A stretch of DNA of 64,000 nucleotides from Haemonchus contortus (GCA_000469685.2 LS997564.1:39900448-39964447), one strand, 5' to 3'. Shown: positions 48,800 through 59,139, counted from the stretch's first letter. Notes: generated by a model from the letters alone, not told the origin. Program-made: numbers and translations.

Positions 48800-51700
48800 G
48801 TGAGTTTATAGTTTTTGTGATTGATCGCACGATATGCCGTGATGTTACTGCTATCTGAAGCGTTTTTTCTGGTTTATGATCATCCATAGAGTATGACGAG
48901 GTCACAAAAGAATCTTGAAAAATTAGGTTATAGTATCGGCCATGTGGTCGATGGTCATTGAAAAGTGTTTCTACGATTTCGTAGCGATCTATCCGCAAAT
49001 AGATTTAGCCAAGAAGCTTTGAAATCTAGTCTCCAGCCCTCTTCTAATTTGATTTGCCCTCAGCCGATGCTGCTCGATGTGTCGCCCGCAACTTTTCGCC
49101 AACGCACAGTTTCTTTGTGTCGAGTTTTAGGCGAAAAATCATGAACATCTTAGAGATATTGAGATGAGGATGGAAATTAATTATTTAAAAACATGCAAAA
49201 TGAAATATAAATGAAAATTGATATTGGAGGTGTAGCTTTCCTAGTTGACAGCTCGAAAATGTGATCATTATAACCCGAGGCTTCATTTTCTTCCGAATTA
49301 CTAGATCTATGAGGTGAAGTAGGAACTTGCTGGAGCTTTTCTAGATCGCTTGGAGTCGATCCAACTTTTTTGGGTTGCCTAGCGTTATCGAGCCGGCTCG
49401 GGAGGCGCCCTTCAATTCTAAAGAGATCCTATTGCATGGAACCAGGTTTCCGGACCAATTCTTCTTTGGCCCGAATGAGAACGATAGAGCACTTGGCACA
49501 TTTCGGCTATTGGATACGCCACGTTTTTGAACTTCCCTCGGAATCGGACGACCATTAAGTGCATGCTCAGTTGCTCTCATCTTCGAGGAGCAACCCTGAA
49601 CGCCCGACCATCTGATACAGTTTACTCACAAATTCGAAAGCTTGGTTGTACGGTAGTGAAGGGGATGGCAGGAAGACGTTTTCTGGACAGGGAGGTATGC
49701 GGGCCATACCCGTGGGAAGTCGGCTACTACTCTTATTCGCTTTACTCTATTTTCAATTCATCACTCGACTCGCTTTCAATTAATTGTGCACTTTATGAAG
49801 AGAACTCCCGCGAGTTCATTCTGAGGACTCTTCTCTTCATTCAGAAGCGGCCCGCTCCCTAATTCTAAAGCTCTGTGCGGTTTTATTCATTATTTGCTGG
49901 GATGTGCCTTGATTTTTGGGAAAAATTGAGGAAAGGAAGGAAACTTATTGTAATCGACAGTCAGTCCATCAGATGTACAGGGACGTTTCGCTATTATTAA
50001 AATAAGTCCCCGAGAAAAAGCCGAGTGGGGCTTCCAATGGGCTAGTAGGTGCAACCAAAATCTCTGGTATCTGGAACCATTTGAATTTTTTCCAAGTCAT
50101 CTTCTCAAAACTCTGCACAACTGAACGGAGATATTTTCCGCTCGAAGAGATATCCGGAGATATTCTACTATTTAGGGAAAGCGAAAATTAAGTTAGCAAT
50201 CCTTAGGAGGAAACGGCAGGCGATTATCTCGGGACAGAAGCCCCAGTCATTCACGTGTACTTATGCATGTAGTTCAACTGCCCTCTTAGAAAATCGGGAT
50301 GTTCCTTTGACGAGATCTTGTTTCCTCGTCAAGACCCTCTATTAAACAGTTTGTTTGAGGAATATCATCTATCGCAACTGCCCAGTCTCTTCCCATTCCC
50401 TCCCTAATCATTGGTAAGTGGGAGGAGTGCAAAGTTGGGAACTGATAGCTGAGTTCTCATGAAATACCCGAAATCAGCAGAAGGGAAGAAGATAGTGTCG
50501 TCAAAGATCTGAGCAGCTAGAGATCGTCTCTAGTACGAGAATTCCTGCCTGTCCGTCGAGGTCGGTCGGTAGAACCACTTGCCGGAAGTGGTCCCTGGAC
50601 GACCTATGGTCGGTCCGACTCATCCTTTTCCCGTCGTGTGCAGATCATTTGTTCCGATGAAAGCTTGCACGCATCCATCCATGGCTCATCTATTAATCAT
50701 CGGCCATGTCACATCGACGATCACGTTTTTGATGATTCACCTCGGCACCATGGAAAAGCCATCGTGTCTTGTCATATATGTACAATCAATCACGGTAGCA
50801 GGATTTCGATTTCATGACAGGACCCCGAACCAGAAATCGGGCTTGAATTATGTTTCCTATAAAAGAAATCACCACGTATAGGCGTTTTCTCTTGATCCTG
50901 ATTTATCAGCGTCAAACCTTGACGCCAACCATGTATGTACGTCATATCAATAAATCCGATTCGTAGCTGCCAGGGTACGGTATTACTACGATTCAAAGTC
51001 TATACTGTGATCGGTGCATGTCATGCGTATTATAGTCCATGTAGAAGATGACTGTTAATCTCCGAAAAAAGGACAAATGCATCTGCAGCTCGATGTGTTT
51101 ATAGTCCGATTAGCGATCTTTTCGCTTGCGCTTGCCTCAGCCTAGTATATGGCTTTGTCGAGTCTTTCTTTTTTGAAGGGGTCTAAGGTGAATATGGAAT
51201 ATCCAAGACGAGCAACAGCTCTCTCTTCTGTTAGCCCCTGAAGCTCATATCGACAGCCATCTCGGATTGGTAGAGCAGTATCAGTGCAGGTCACCCGAAT
51301 GGTGTGTTTGGGTAGGTGAGAAGAATATAGGCGCTCCCTGCCCAGATTACGGTCAATATATCGATTTTCTGGAAGAAACGAATGAGAAGAACCATTTTTT
51401 AGAGATATTCGGACGATTTAAAGAGAAAAGTAAAAAAAGGCGTAAGTCCGACGGTCACTGAGGTGAATTTTTCGAAAGTTTCCTTCGATAGGTAGTAGGT
51501 GCAACTAGTTCCATTCACCTGTTTGAGTGGAAAGCCTTTTGAATAACTGGTAAAAATCGGAATTCTCTGGCTTTTTATAATGAAGTAATGAAAACTTCAA
51601 TATTTGCCAGGCTCTGCTCATTTTTGGTCATTTTGGTGGCTTTCTCTCGGAATAAGGGTAGAATTTATCTATCCACAAAATAGGCTGAAAAATCAATATA

Positions 51701-52970
51701 TTGATTCCTGCAGAACTGTGAATAATACTTATAAAGTATGGTTTACATCTATAAGTTTTCCTGGAAATCGATCCCAGCCATGTTGATGCTGCCAGAAAAT
51801 TTGCAACTCAAGGGCAGAGCTTCAGCGTCAAACTAGCTTGCTCAACAGATCTGATATCATCTGTTCATAGTTCCCTATTAGACTTACCCCATGCCTCTTC
51901 CCGACCGTCATTTCGTTCAAAGAGATTTCCATTTAGAGTTCTTTTAATTTGGGAAATTCAAAGAAATTCGGGTTGGTCACGTAAGTAAGCCAATTCCGTC
52001 TGTCTTAGAGGACACCCAAAAAAAACTGCGTTGGCCTATGTAAAAAAATCCTTTAAACTAGTGAAAGAGGATCTGCCGCCGCCTAAAAGTCTGTCATGGC
52101 TGGCTCGGTGTCTGGCAGCTGTTTGAGCTGCGGTCTCATACTCGAAATAGCAACTTAATTCCATCGTCTGAAGCTAATTGCTGGCTATCGTTGGTCGACG
52201 TCCTGCAAACACATCCGACCCATGTTACAGCTCTTCTTTCCTATCAATTTTCGTCTCGCCTTTCATTAGACGTATTGATTCGGTAGAGAGGTTGCACGTC
52301 AGCAGTTAAGGGCGATTCACCCTTGAAAATGCCATGCGAACGAGAAGTTGCTCACGTAGATGGAAGTGAAATGTTGTTAATTGAGAAGGTCTCTGGGTGG
52401 CCTTTGACTGCAAAAGTGTTTTCGTCTCGTCGGCGTCATCATATCGTCGAGGACATGCGAATCTCGGCTAACGAGATTGAGCAGTAATAGCTGAATGATG
52501 AGAAATTTCGAGAGATTTGGCCTTTTTTGGGAAGTTCCTCTGAAGAAGAGCCCTGTTGGGCAGCTTCAGTTAGGCAGTGGGTAATAGACTGAGTAAGATG
52601 TTCCAACCCCCAGCTCATACATCTTTGGGGAAAGGCAGTTAGATGCTGAAAGTGCAGAAGGGTATCAGGTTCTGTGTTCAAAAGCATCTTCCGGCATAGT
52701 AAGGGGTGGGATAGTAGTGCGAGGATGGGAAGGCGTAAGTGCAGGGTATTCCGTCATTGGCCAAAAAAAAGCCCGAAAAAAATTCCTCCCAAAATCTCTC
52801 GGATGTAGCCCTCAGCTTGGCCTTGGATTGTACGAATCGCTAAGGAGCTGGCAGGTCTCCGCTTCAAGTTTGGAGCAGAGTAACTCCGAGATCATACTGT
52901 GGGTAAAAGAGGTTGAGCCGTGCTGATTTCTTGGGAAGCAGAGCTGCTGGTGGGGCATTCTTGACTGAAT
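48800..52970 (+). other. Probable first intron of the receptor gene
   Basis: It starts with the GTGAGT donor. I searched by eye for a following exon with TM2-TM3 features and found none, nor a TTTCAG acceptor leading into a suitable frame. The stretch contains only short unsupported frames. If the receptor gene is intact, this intron also contains the Penelope-like composite and runs beyond 64 kb. Alternatively the exon is an orphan left by rearrangement. Confidence 0.45.
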
Positions 52971-52982
52971 TCTGGTAGGATC
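52971..52982. repeat. Left target-site duplication of Penelope-like composite
   Basis: TCTGGTAGGATC here is exactly repeated at 59034-59045, immediately outside the other end. The bases next to each copy differ, so the duplication is exactly 12 bp. Confidence 0.95.
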
Positions 52983-53308
52983 TACCACGATCGACTTTCT
53001 CTTAATCTTGGCATGACTTCAATCTAGTATGTAGGTTTACTGCAGCCTTTCCAAGATTACAAACTTTATGAGGCTAACGTTTCGGCTAGCTCGCCTTCGT
53101 CAGAGCCTGAAAGTCGAACAACCATTGGATTAGACTCTATAATAAGGCAAGATAAACCCAGATAGTTCTCTAGACTAGGAGACCTCCTGGACTCGGTATA
53201 CAAGAGGCTTACCTTAATCTAAATCGCCGGAGCGTTGATTCGACCACCCAGAATGTAACGTCTGCGTGCAATGAGCAAGCCTACCTCCTTCCTGACCTTA
53301 CAGTAATT
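52983..53308 (-). repeat. Penelope-like terminal repeat, 3' of the intact ORF
   Basis: In element sense this holds the 3' flank of the ORF, an AAG|GTAAGC donor-like site, a 106-nt probable intron ending TTTCAG, the hammerhead, and the leader. It ends 22 bp into the start of the next unit's ORF (MPRLRES), which is then cut off by the target site. That read-through shows the unit was copied from a tandem or circular-type template. Confidence 0.9.
53071..53108 (-). ncRNA. Hammerhead ribozyme, distal terminal repeat
   Basis: Same 38-nt sequence as the solo copy. Stem I is AGGCU/AGCCU (5 bp). The conserved cores CUGACGA and GAAAC flank a GGC/GCC stem II with one unpaired A. Stem III is only the palindrome ACGU, which suggests activity as a dimer. 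Cleavage is predicted between U and AGCCU. Confidence 0.8.
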
Positions 53309-56005
53309 TCAAAATTTGCAGAGGTCGAGAAAGGGCGCGAGGTCACGGGTTACGGCCACACACTCTTCCTTCCTATTAATTTGTGGGTCCCTAGATGCAA
53401 TCCAACACGCCTCAAGTGCTTTACGCGCAGTGGTCTCCTTTTCTAGTGCCAAGATGGCTACTGAAATTGTGAATTCGTTACCACCATGGCACAAAATTCG
53501 ATGCATTCCCAGTGGTGTTTGAGTGCGAGACTTTCTCAGCCCCTCCAGGTGTTCCTTAATCCGTATGCGAAGGGGACGCCCTGTTTCACCAATATACTCA
53601 GCTCCGCAGGCCTGGCAACGAATTTCGTAGATAACCCCTGCTCTCATGCAATCACCCCGCCGATTGGAAGGACACACAAGGCAATCTGGAGTATCACACA
53701 AGATGTCGTATAGGCGATTGCGGACCAGTTGTCGACAGAGATTTCCTGGGGGTATTTCCACAACCATGACTTCTTCCTGTAGATCACACCTAGTCAAACT
53801 TGATCGGATTGCTCTGCTCATTTCCTCAGAAATGAATGGCAGGCAAAATGCCACCTTATTGACTGGTGCTCGTTCACGAATTCTACGATGTGGAAAATGC
53901 CCCCCACGTTGTGACCCCCCGCGGCAGTGAGGATACCCATTAGACAACGCAACCCTTCGAGCTATGTCCAGCGATTCTGTCTTGAGATCCGTATCAGAGG
54001 AGACCTTACTGGCAACTCTGAACATATTGTTGATAACAGATTGTTTTGTTCTTAAGGGGTGGGCCGAGCGGTAGTGAATAAGGATATTCTTACAGCTCGG
54101 CTTACGGTACCATTTGGACCGCACTGTTCCCCTCGCTAGCTGGATCTGGATATTAAGGAAGGGTAGCCAGCTCTCCCTAGGACTTTCTCTCGTGAATTTG
54201 ATTTGATCTGCCCGGTTGTTAAGGATGTCAAAGCATATGTCCATCTCTTCTTGAGAGGAACATATGATCAGGCAGTCATCAATATAGCGGCTATAGAGAG
54301 CAGGTCTGCGGTCTAAAATAGGTTTCTCAATTTTCGACATGTATGCTATTGCCAGTACGGGTGCTAACCGTTGGCCCATAGCCAAACCCCTCATTTGTCT
54401 ATAGTAGACACCCGACCACCTGAAAAATGAGCAATTCAAGCACTCTTTTAAGACGGTCATTATATTTGCGATAGAAAAACCGTACAAATTGAGAGAGCCT
54501 TCGTGATCGCTCAGCAATTCGAATGTTGCCTCCAAAGCAGCTTCATTCGATACATTTGTGTACAAAGATGTAACATCGAATGACTCGATCACAACGTTCT
54601 CTTGGAGGTCTACGTTCAACAGTTTTTCGAGGAGCATATTCGTATTAGTCAGGTGGGCGGGTATGTATGGAAGGATCTGTCGTACTATAAGATTGAGGAA
54701 CCATGAAATTTTATCGGTGGGTCCTCCGACACTGCTGATAATGGGCCTGACCTTGAACACTGCGGGGTTGTTAGAGCTCAGGTCTGCAGCGCTGAGCTTA
54801 TGGGTCTTGATAAGGGTATATAGGACAGGACACAGAGGCAGATCACTCTTCAAGCGATTGATCGTTGAGCTGTGCAGACCAGCTACCTTCGCCACACCAC
54901 ACCAAACCTTGTTCAACTTTCTGTACTGTTTTGCATATTCTTTTTCCGTGGATCTGCAATATAGTGTTTTGTCCTGTAGATGTAGTTGTGTTATAGCCTT
55001 ATCAAGCACTTGTGGGATGACCACGAATTCCCCTCCTTTATCGCTAACAGACAAACGTATCTCCCCGGCTTCTATTCGATTACGTAATTCTTTGAAGCCT
55101 TGCCTTTGTAAAGGTGTTAGGTTGAAACCTGGATGTCTGTCGACGAACTGTCGTACCACTCTATAGACAGATGTAGCTAAAAGGCGGAATTTGGTATCTA
55201 CGACAGCATGCGGCTCTTGTGGTTTGTAATATGCGCAAGGAAAAGGTATAGCAGGGAAAACTCTGTTTGCCTGATCTCCAGCGCCCGTTTCCCGCATTAT
55301 GCTGTTGGCTCTACATCTGAGGCGATCCTGAAGGGTCAGCAGGTTGCCCACTATCTTACGTGCGACCCGAGGGGTAATTGATTGAGTTGGTGCAAAGCTA
55401 GGACCTAGTTCCAACAATGACCGCGCTTCTTCAGAAAGGGTGATGCCGCCTAAAACCGTGACTCGAGAGTTGGATAGGTGCTCCGCCGCATTTGAAATAT
55501 GGTGGTCCTCATTGTTCTGGTGAACAGTAGGCACTACTTGTATTCCCTGAGCCCGTTGTTGGTCTACCAATCTATCGAACTTGTCTTCCAGCCTAGTCTT
55601 TGCCTTACTTCGAATCAAATCACAAAGGTTCTTCGACTCACCCACTATACTCGTCCGAAGGCGTTCCGGCACGATTCGTTCACAACACTTCTCCTTTACA
55701 ATACACTTGTTCAAACATGAATATAATTGATCACGCTTCGATCGTATTGCCATCTTGAGTAGTTGTTGTTCGATTGATCGTACGTGTCGTGAGTCCTTTG
55801 GAAGTCCACAAGCCTCGTGCAGTCGTTTGTTTTGGATGAACTTTGGCACGATGTGGGCACGTAGACAGCGACGCAGAAAGTGGATGGTCTGTCTTGTTGC
55901 GGCGATCTTCTGCCGCAACGACATGACTTCTCTTATAAGTCGAAAATAGTCGGCTGGCACGTCATGTAGAATATACCACGATCGACTTTCTCTTAATCTT
56001 GGCAT
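53309..56005 (-). CDS. Penelope-like RT plus GIY-YIG endonuclease, intact
   Basis: This is an unbroken 898-codon ORF. Its first third is basic and helical (the Penelope N-terminal region). The reverse transcriptase follows: TLIKTHK (about 397-403), RPIISSVGGPTDK (420-432), motif A FDVTSLYTNV (476-485), motif B MRGLAMGQ (538-545), and motif C YIDD (574-577) with the catalytic aspartates. The C-terminal GIY-YIG nuclease has VIY (791-793), YIG (804-806), an RIKEH arginine-histidine pair (815-819) and a candidate catalytic E865. Cysteines at 770, 775, 778, 786, 797 and 800 suggest a zinc-binding insert, as in endonuclease-bearing Penelope elements. It would copy RNA at a nicked chromosomal site. 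The ATG lies 61 nt after the predicted hammerhead cleavage site in the upstream terminal repeat. No disabling mutation is visible. Confidence 0.95.
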   Translation of the reverse strand: MPRLRESRSWYILHDVPADYFRLIREVMSLRQKIAATRQTIHFLRRCLRAHIVPKFIQNKRLHEACGLPKDSRHVRSIEQQLLKMAIRSKRDQLYSCLNKCIVKEKCCERIVPERLRTSIVGESKNLCDLIRSKAKTRLEDKFDRLVDQQRAQGIQVVPTVHQNNEDHHISNAAEHLSNSRVTVLGGITLSEEARSLLELGPSFAPTQSITPRVARKIVGNLLTLQDRLRCRANSIMRETGAGDQANRVFPAIPFPCAYYKPQEPHAVVDTKFRLLATSVYRVVRQFVDRHPGFNLTPLQRQGFKELRNRIEAGEIRLSVSDKGGEFVVIPQVLDKAITQLHLQDKTLYCRSTEKEYAKQYRKLNKVWCGVAKVAGLHSSTINRLKSDLPLCPVLYTLIKTHKLSAADLSSNNPAVFKVRPIISSVGGPTDKISWFLNLIVRQILPYIPAHLTNTNMLLEKLLNVDLQENVVIESFDVTSLYTNVSNEAALEATFELLSDHEGSLNLYGFSIANIMTVLKECLNCSFFRWSGVYYRQMRGLAMGQRLAPVLAIAYMSKIEKPILDRRPALYSRYIDDCLIICSSQEEMDICFDILNNRADQIKFTRESPRESWLPFLNIQIQLARGTVRSKWYRKPSCKNILIHYRSAHPLRTKQSVINNMFRVASKVSSDTDLKTESLDIARRVALSNGYPHCRGGSQRGGHFPHRRIRERAPVNKVAFCLPFISEEMSRAIRSSLTRCDLQEEVMVVEIPPGNLCRQLVRNRLYDILCDTPDCLVCPSNRRGDCMRAGVIYEIRCQACGAEYIGETGRPLRIRIKEHLEGLRKSRTQTPLGMHRILCHGGNEFTISVAILALEKETTARKALEACWIASRDPQINRKEECVAVTRDLAPFLDLCKF

Positions 56006-56299
56006 GACTTCAATCTAGTATGTAGGTTTACTGCAGCCTTTCCAAGATTACAAACTTTATGAGGCTAACGTTTCGGCTAGCTCGCCTTCGTCAGAGCCTG
56101 AAAGTCGAACAACCATTGGATTAGACTCTATAATAAGGCAAGATAAACCCAGATAGTTCTCTAGACTAGGAGACCTCCTGGACTCGGTATACAAGAGGCT
56201 TACCTTAATCTAAATCGCCGGAGCGTTGATTCGACCACCCAGAATGTAACGTCTGCGTGCAATGAGCAAGCCTACCTCCTTCCTGACCTTACAGTAATT
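55974..56299 (-). repeat. Penelope-like terminal repeat shared by tandem units
   Basis: It is the 3' repeat of the truncated upstream unit and the 5' repeat and leader of the intact unit. The probable intron runs from 56203 down to 56098. It is essentially identical to the copy at 52983-53308. It probably carries the promoter of the intact unit, as terminal repeats of this class usually do, but I see no defined core promoter motif. Confidence 0.9.
56062..56099 (-). ncRNA. Hammerhead ribozyme upstream of intact ORF
   Basis: Identical to the other copies. Cleavage before AGCCU would leave a transcript whose 5' end lies about 60 nt before the ORF start. The first two bases of stem I are the AG of the probable 3' splice site. 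Confidence 0.8.
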
Positions 56300-57385
56300 T
56301 CAAAATTTGCAGAGGTCGAGAAAGGGCGCGAGGTCACGGGTTACGGCCACACACTCTTCCTTCCTATTAATTTGTGGGTCCCTAGATGCAATCCAACACG
56401 CCTCAAGTGCTTTACGCGCAGTGGTCTCCTTTTCTAGTGCCAAGATGGCTACTGAAATTGTGAATTCGTTACCACCATGGCACAAAATTCGATGCATTCC
56501 CAGTGGTGTTTGAGTGCGAGACTTTCTCAGCCCCTCCAGGTGTTCCTTAATCCGTATGCGAAGGGGACGCCCTGTTTCACCAATATACTCAGCTCCGCAG
56601 GCCTGGCAACGAATTTCGTAGATAACCCCTGCTCTCATGCAATCACTCCGATTAGATGGACGCACAAGGCAATCTGGAGTGTAAGACAAGATGTCATGTA
56701 GGCGATTGCGGACCAGTTGTCGACAGAGATTTCCTGGGGGTATTTCCACAACCATGACTTCTTCCTGTAGATCACACCTAGTCAAACTTGATCGGATTGC
56801 TCTGCTCATTTCCTCAGAAATGAATGGCAGGCAAAATGCCACCTTATTGACTGGTGCTCGTTCACGAATTCTACGATGTGGAAAATGCCCCCCACGTTGT
56901 GACCCCCCGCGGCAGTGGGGATACCCATTAGACAACGCAACCCTTCGAGCTATGTCCAGCGATTCTGTCTTGAGATCCGTATCAGAGGAGACCTTACTGG
57001 CAACTCTGAACATATTGTTGATAACAGATTGTTTTGTTTTTAAGGGGTGGGCCGAGCGGTAGTGAATAAGGATATTCTTACAGCTCGGCTTACGGTACCA
57101 TTTGGACCGCACTGGTCTCCTCGCTAGCTGGATTTGGATATAAGGAATGGTAGCCAGCTCTCCCTAGGCCTTTCTCTCGTGAATTTGATTTGATCTGCCC
57201 GGTTGTTAAGGATGTCAAAGCATATGTCCATCTCTTCTTGAGAGGAACATATGATCAGGCAGTCATCAATATAGCGGCTATAGAGAGCAGGTCTGCGGTC
57301 TAAAATAGGTTTCTCAATTTTCGACATGTATGCTATTGCCAGTACGGGTGCTAACCGTTGGCCCATAGCCAAACCCCTCATTTGT
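56300..57385 (-). pseudogene. 5'-truncated, frameshifted Penelope-like ORF (unit B)
   Basis: It corresponds to residues 537-898 of the intact protein, starting inside RT motif B at the inversion junction. A one-base deletion near 57143 (TTAATATC to TTATATC in element sense) shifts the frame after WLPFL. That leaves an RT fragment (57124-57390) and a separate endonuclease frame (56300-57112). YIDD and the GIY-YIG motifs are still present. A dense patch of changes at about 56646-56702, including loss of one codon, changes CDTPDCLVCPS to SYTPDCLVRPS and removes zinc-site cysteines. It cannot make a working enzyme. Confidence 0.93.
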
Positions 57386-58747
57386 TCCATACATACCCGC
57401 CCACCTGACTAATACGAATATGCTCCTCGAGAAACTGTTGAACGTAGACCTCCAAGAGAACGTTGTGATCGAGTCATTCGATGTTACATCTTTGTACACA
57501 AATGTATCGAATGAAGCTGCTTTGGAGGCAACATTCGAATTGCTGAGCGATCACGAAGGCTCTCTCAATTTGTACGGTTTTTCTATCGCAAATATAATGA
57601 CCGTCTTAAAAGAGTGCTTGAATTGCTCATTTTTCAGGTGGTCGGGTGTCTACTATAGACAAATGAGGGGTTTGGCTATGGGCCAACGGTTAGCACCCGT
57701 ACTGGCAATAGCATACATGTCGAAAATTGAGAAACCTATTTTAGACCGCAGACCTGCTCTCTATAGCCGCTATATTGATGACTGCCTGATCATATGTTCC
57801 TCTCAAGAAGAGATGGACATATGCTTTGACATCCTTAACAACCGGGCAGATCAAATCAAATTCACACGGGAAAGGCCTAGGGAGAGCTGGCTACCATTCC
57901 TTATATCCAAATCCAGCTAGCGAGGAGAACAGTGCGGTCCAAATGGTACCGTAAGCCGAGCTGTAAGAATATCCTTATTCACTACCGCTCGGCCCACCCC
58001 TTAAGAACAAAACAATCTGTTATCAACAATATGTTCAGAGTTGCCAGTAAGGTCTCCTCTGATACGGATCTCAAGACAGAATCGCTGGACATAGCTCGAA
58101 GGGTTGCGTTGTCTAATGGGTATCCTCACTGCCGCGGGGGGTCACAACGTGGGGGGCATTTTCCACATCGTAGAATTCGTGAACGAGCACCAGTCAATAA
58201 GGTGGCATTTTGCCTGCCATTCATTTCTGAGGAAATGAGCAGAGCAATCCGATCAAGTTTGACTAGGTGTGATCTACAGGAAGAAGTCATGGTTGTGGAA
58301 ATACCCCCAGGAAATCTCTGTCGACAACTGGTCCGCAATCGCCTATACGACATCTTGTGTGATACTCCAGATTGCCTTGTGTGTCCTTCCAATCGGCGGG
58401 GTGATTGCATGAGAGCAGGGGTTATCTACGAAATTCGTTGCCAGGCCTGCGGAGCTGAGTATATTGGTGAAACAGGGCGTCCCCTTCGCATACGGATTAA
58501 GGAACACCTGGAGGGGCTGAGAAAGTCTCGCACTCAAACACCACTGGGAATGCATCGAATTTTGTGCCATGGTGGTAACGAATTCACAATTTCAGTAGCC
58601 ATCTTGGCACTAGAAAAGGAGACCACTGCGCGTAAAGCACTTGAGGCGTGTTGGATTGCATCTAGGGACCCACAAATCAATAGGAAGGAAGAGTGTGTGG
58701 CCGTAACCCGTGACCTCGCGCCCTTTCTCGACCTCTGCAAATTTTGA
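57385..58747 (+). pseudogene. 5'-truncated inverted Penelope-like ORF (unit C)
   Basis: It corresponds to residues 446-898 in opposite orientation to units A and B. The first frame (open from the junction, first ATG at 57420, end 57920) has RT motifs A, B and C. The second frame (57932-58747) has the complete GIY-YIG region with all cysteines kept. The two are separated by the same one-base deletion seen in unit B. Unit C matches unit B near the frameshift but unit A over the endonuclease. The inverted join to unit B at 57385 shows only about 1 bp of shared sequence. Confidence 0.93.
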
Positions 58748-59033
58748 AATTACTGTAAGGTCAGGAAGGAGGTAGGCTTGCTCATTGCACGCAGACGTTA
58801 CATTCTGGGTGGTCGAATCAACGCTCCGGCGATTTAGATTAAGGTAAGCCTCTTGCATACCGAGTCCAGGAGGTCTCCTAGTCTAGAGAACTATCTGGGT
58901 TTATCTTGCCTTATTATAGAGTCTAATCCAATGGTTGTTCGACTTTCAGGCTCTGACGAAGGCGAGCTAGCCGAAACGTTAGCCTCATAAAGTTTGTAAT
59001 CTTGGAAAGGCTGCAGTAAACCTACATACTAGA
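58748..59033 (+). repeat. Penelope-like terminal repeat of inverted unit
   Basis: It holds the 3' flank, the donor-like AAG|GTAAGC, a 106-nt probable intron (58844-58949), the hammerhead, and a leader that ends at CATACTAGA, where the right target duplication starts. It differs from the other composite copies by very few bases (for example CTTGCATAC against CTTGTATAC). Confidence 0.9.
58948..58985 (+). ncRNA. Hammerhead ribozyme, inverted unit
   Basis: Stem I strand AGGCT is at 58948-58952, CTGACGA at 58953-58959, and the GAAACGTT region ends at 58980. The partner AGCCT is at 58981-58985, with cleavage predicted at 58980/58981. It lies on the same strand as its own unit's ORF, as in the other units. 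Confidence 0.8.
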
Positions 59034-59045
59034 TCTGGTAGGATC
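59034..59045. repeat. Right target-site duplication of Penelope-like composite
   Basis: Exact repeat of TCTGGTAGGATC at 52971-52982. Confidence 0.95.
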
Positions 59046-59139
59046 GTATTTGAGCAATATTTCTTCATTGACGGTCACACCGCTCAGAGATATCTTGGTA
59101 GGCATGCTTCCATCTGAACGGACTTGCCATGAATTTGTC

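Larger units (their letters stand above)
52983..59033. mobile_element. Penelope-like retroelement composite (three units)
   Basis: The insertion contains, on the minus strand, a complete unit (ORF 53309-56005 with terminal repeats on both sides) and a 5'-truncated tandem unit upstream of it (ending at the junction near 57385). It also contains a third, 5'-truncated unit on the plus strand. The tandem period is exactly 2991 bp (the stops at 53309 and 56300, and the TACCACGATCG landmark at 52983 and 55974). One 12-bp duplication flanks the whole set, so it appears to be one insertion event. Tandem terminal repeats, inverted 5'-truncated pieces, an RT with GIY-YIG endonuclease and hammerhead ribozymes are together characteristic of Penelope-like elements. 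The units are nearly identical, so the insertion is young. Confidence 0.95.

Noticed and set aside
54558..55166. 202-codon plus-strand open frame
   Set aside because: It is the antisense shadow of the reverse transcriptase ORF.
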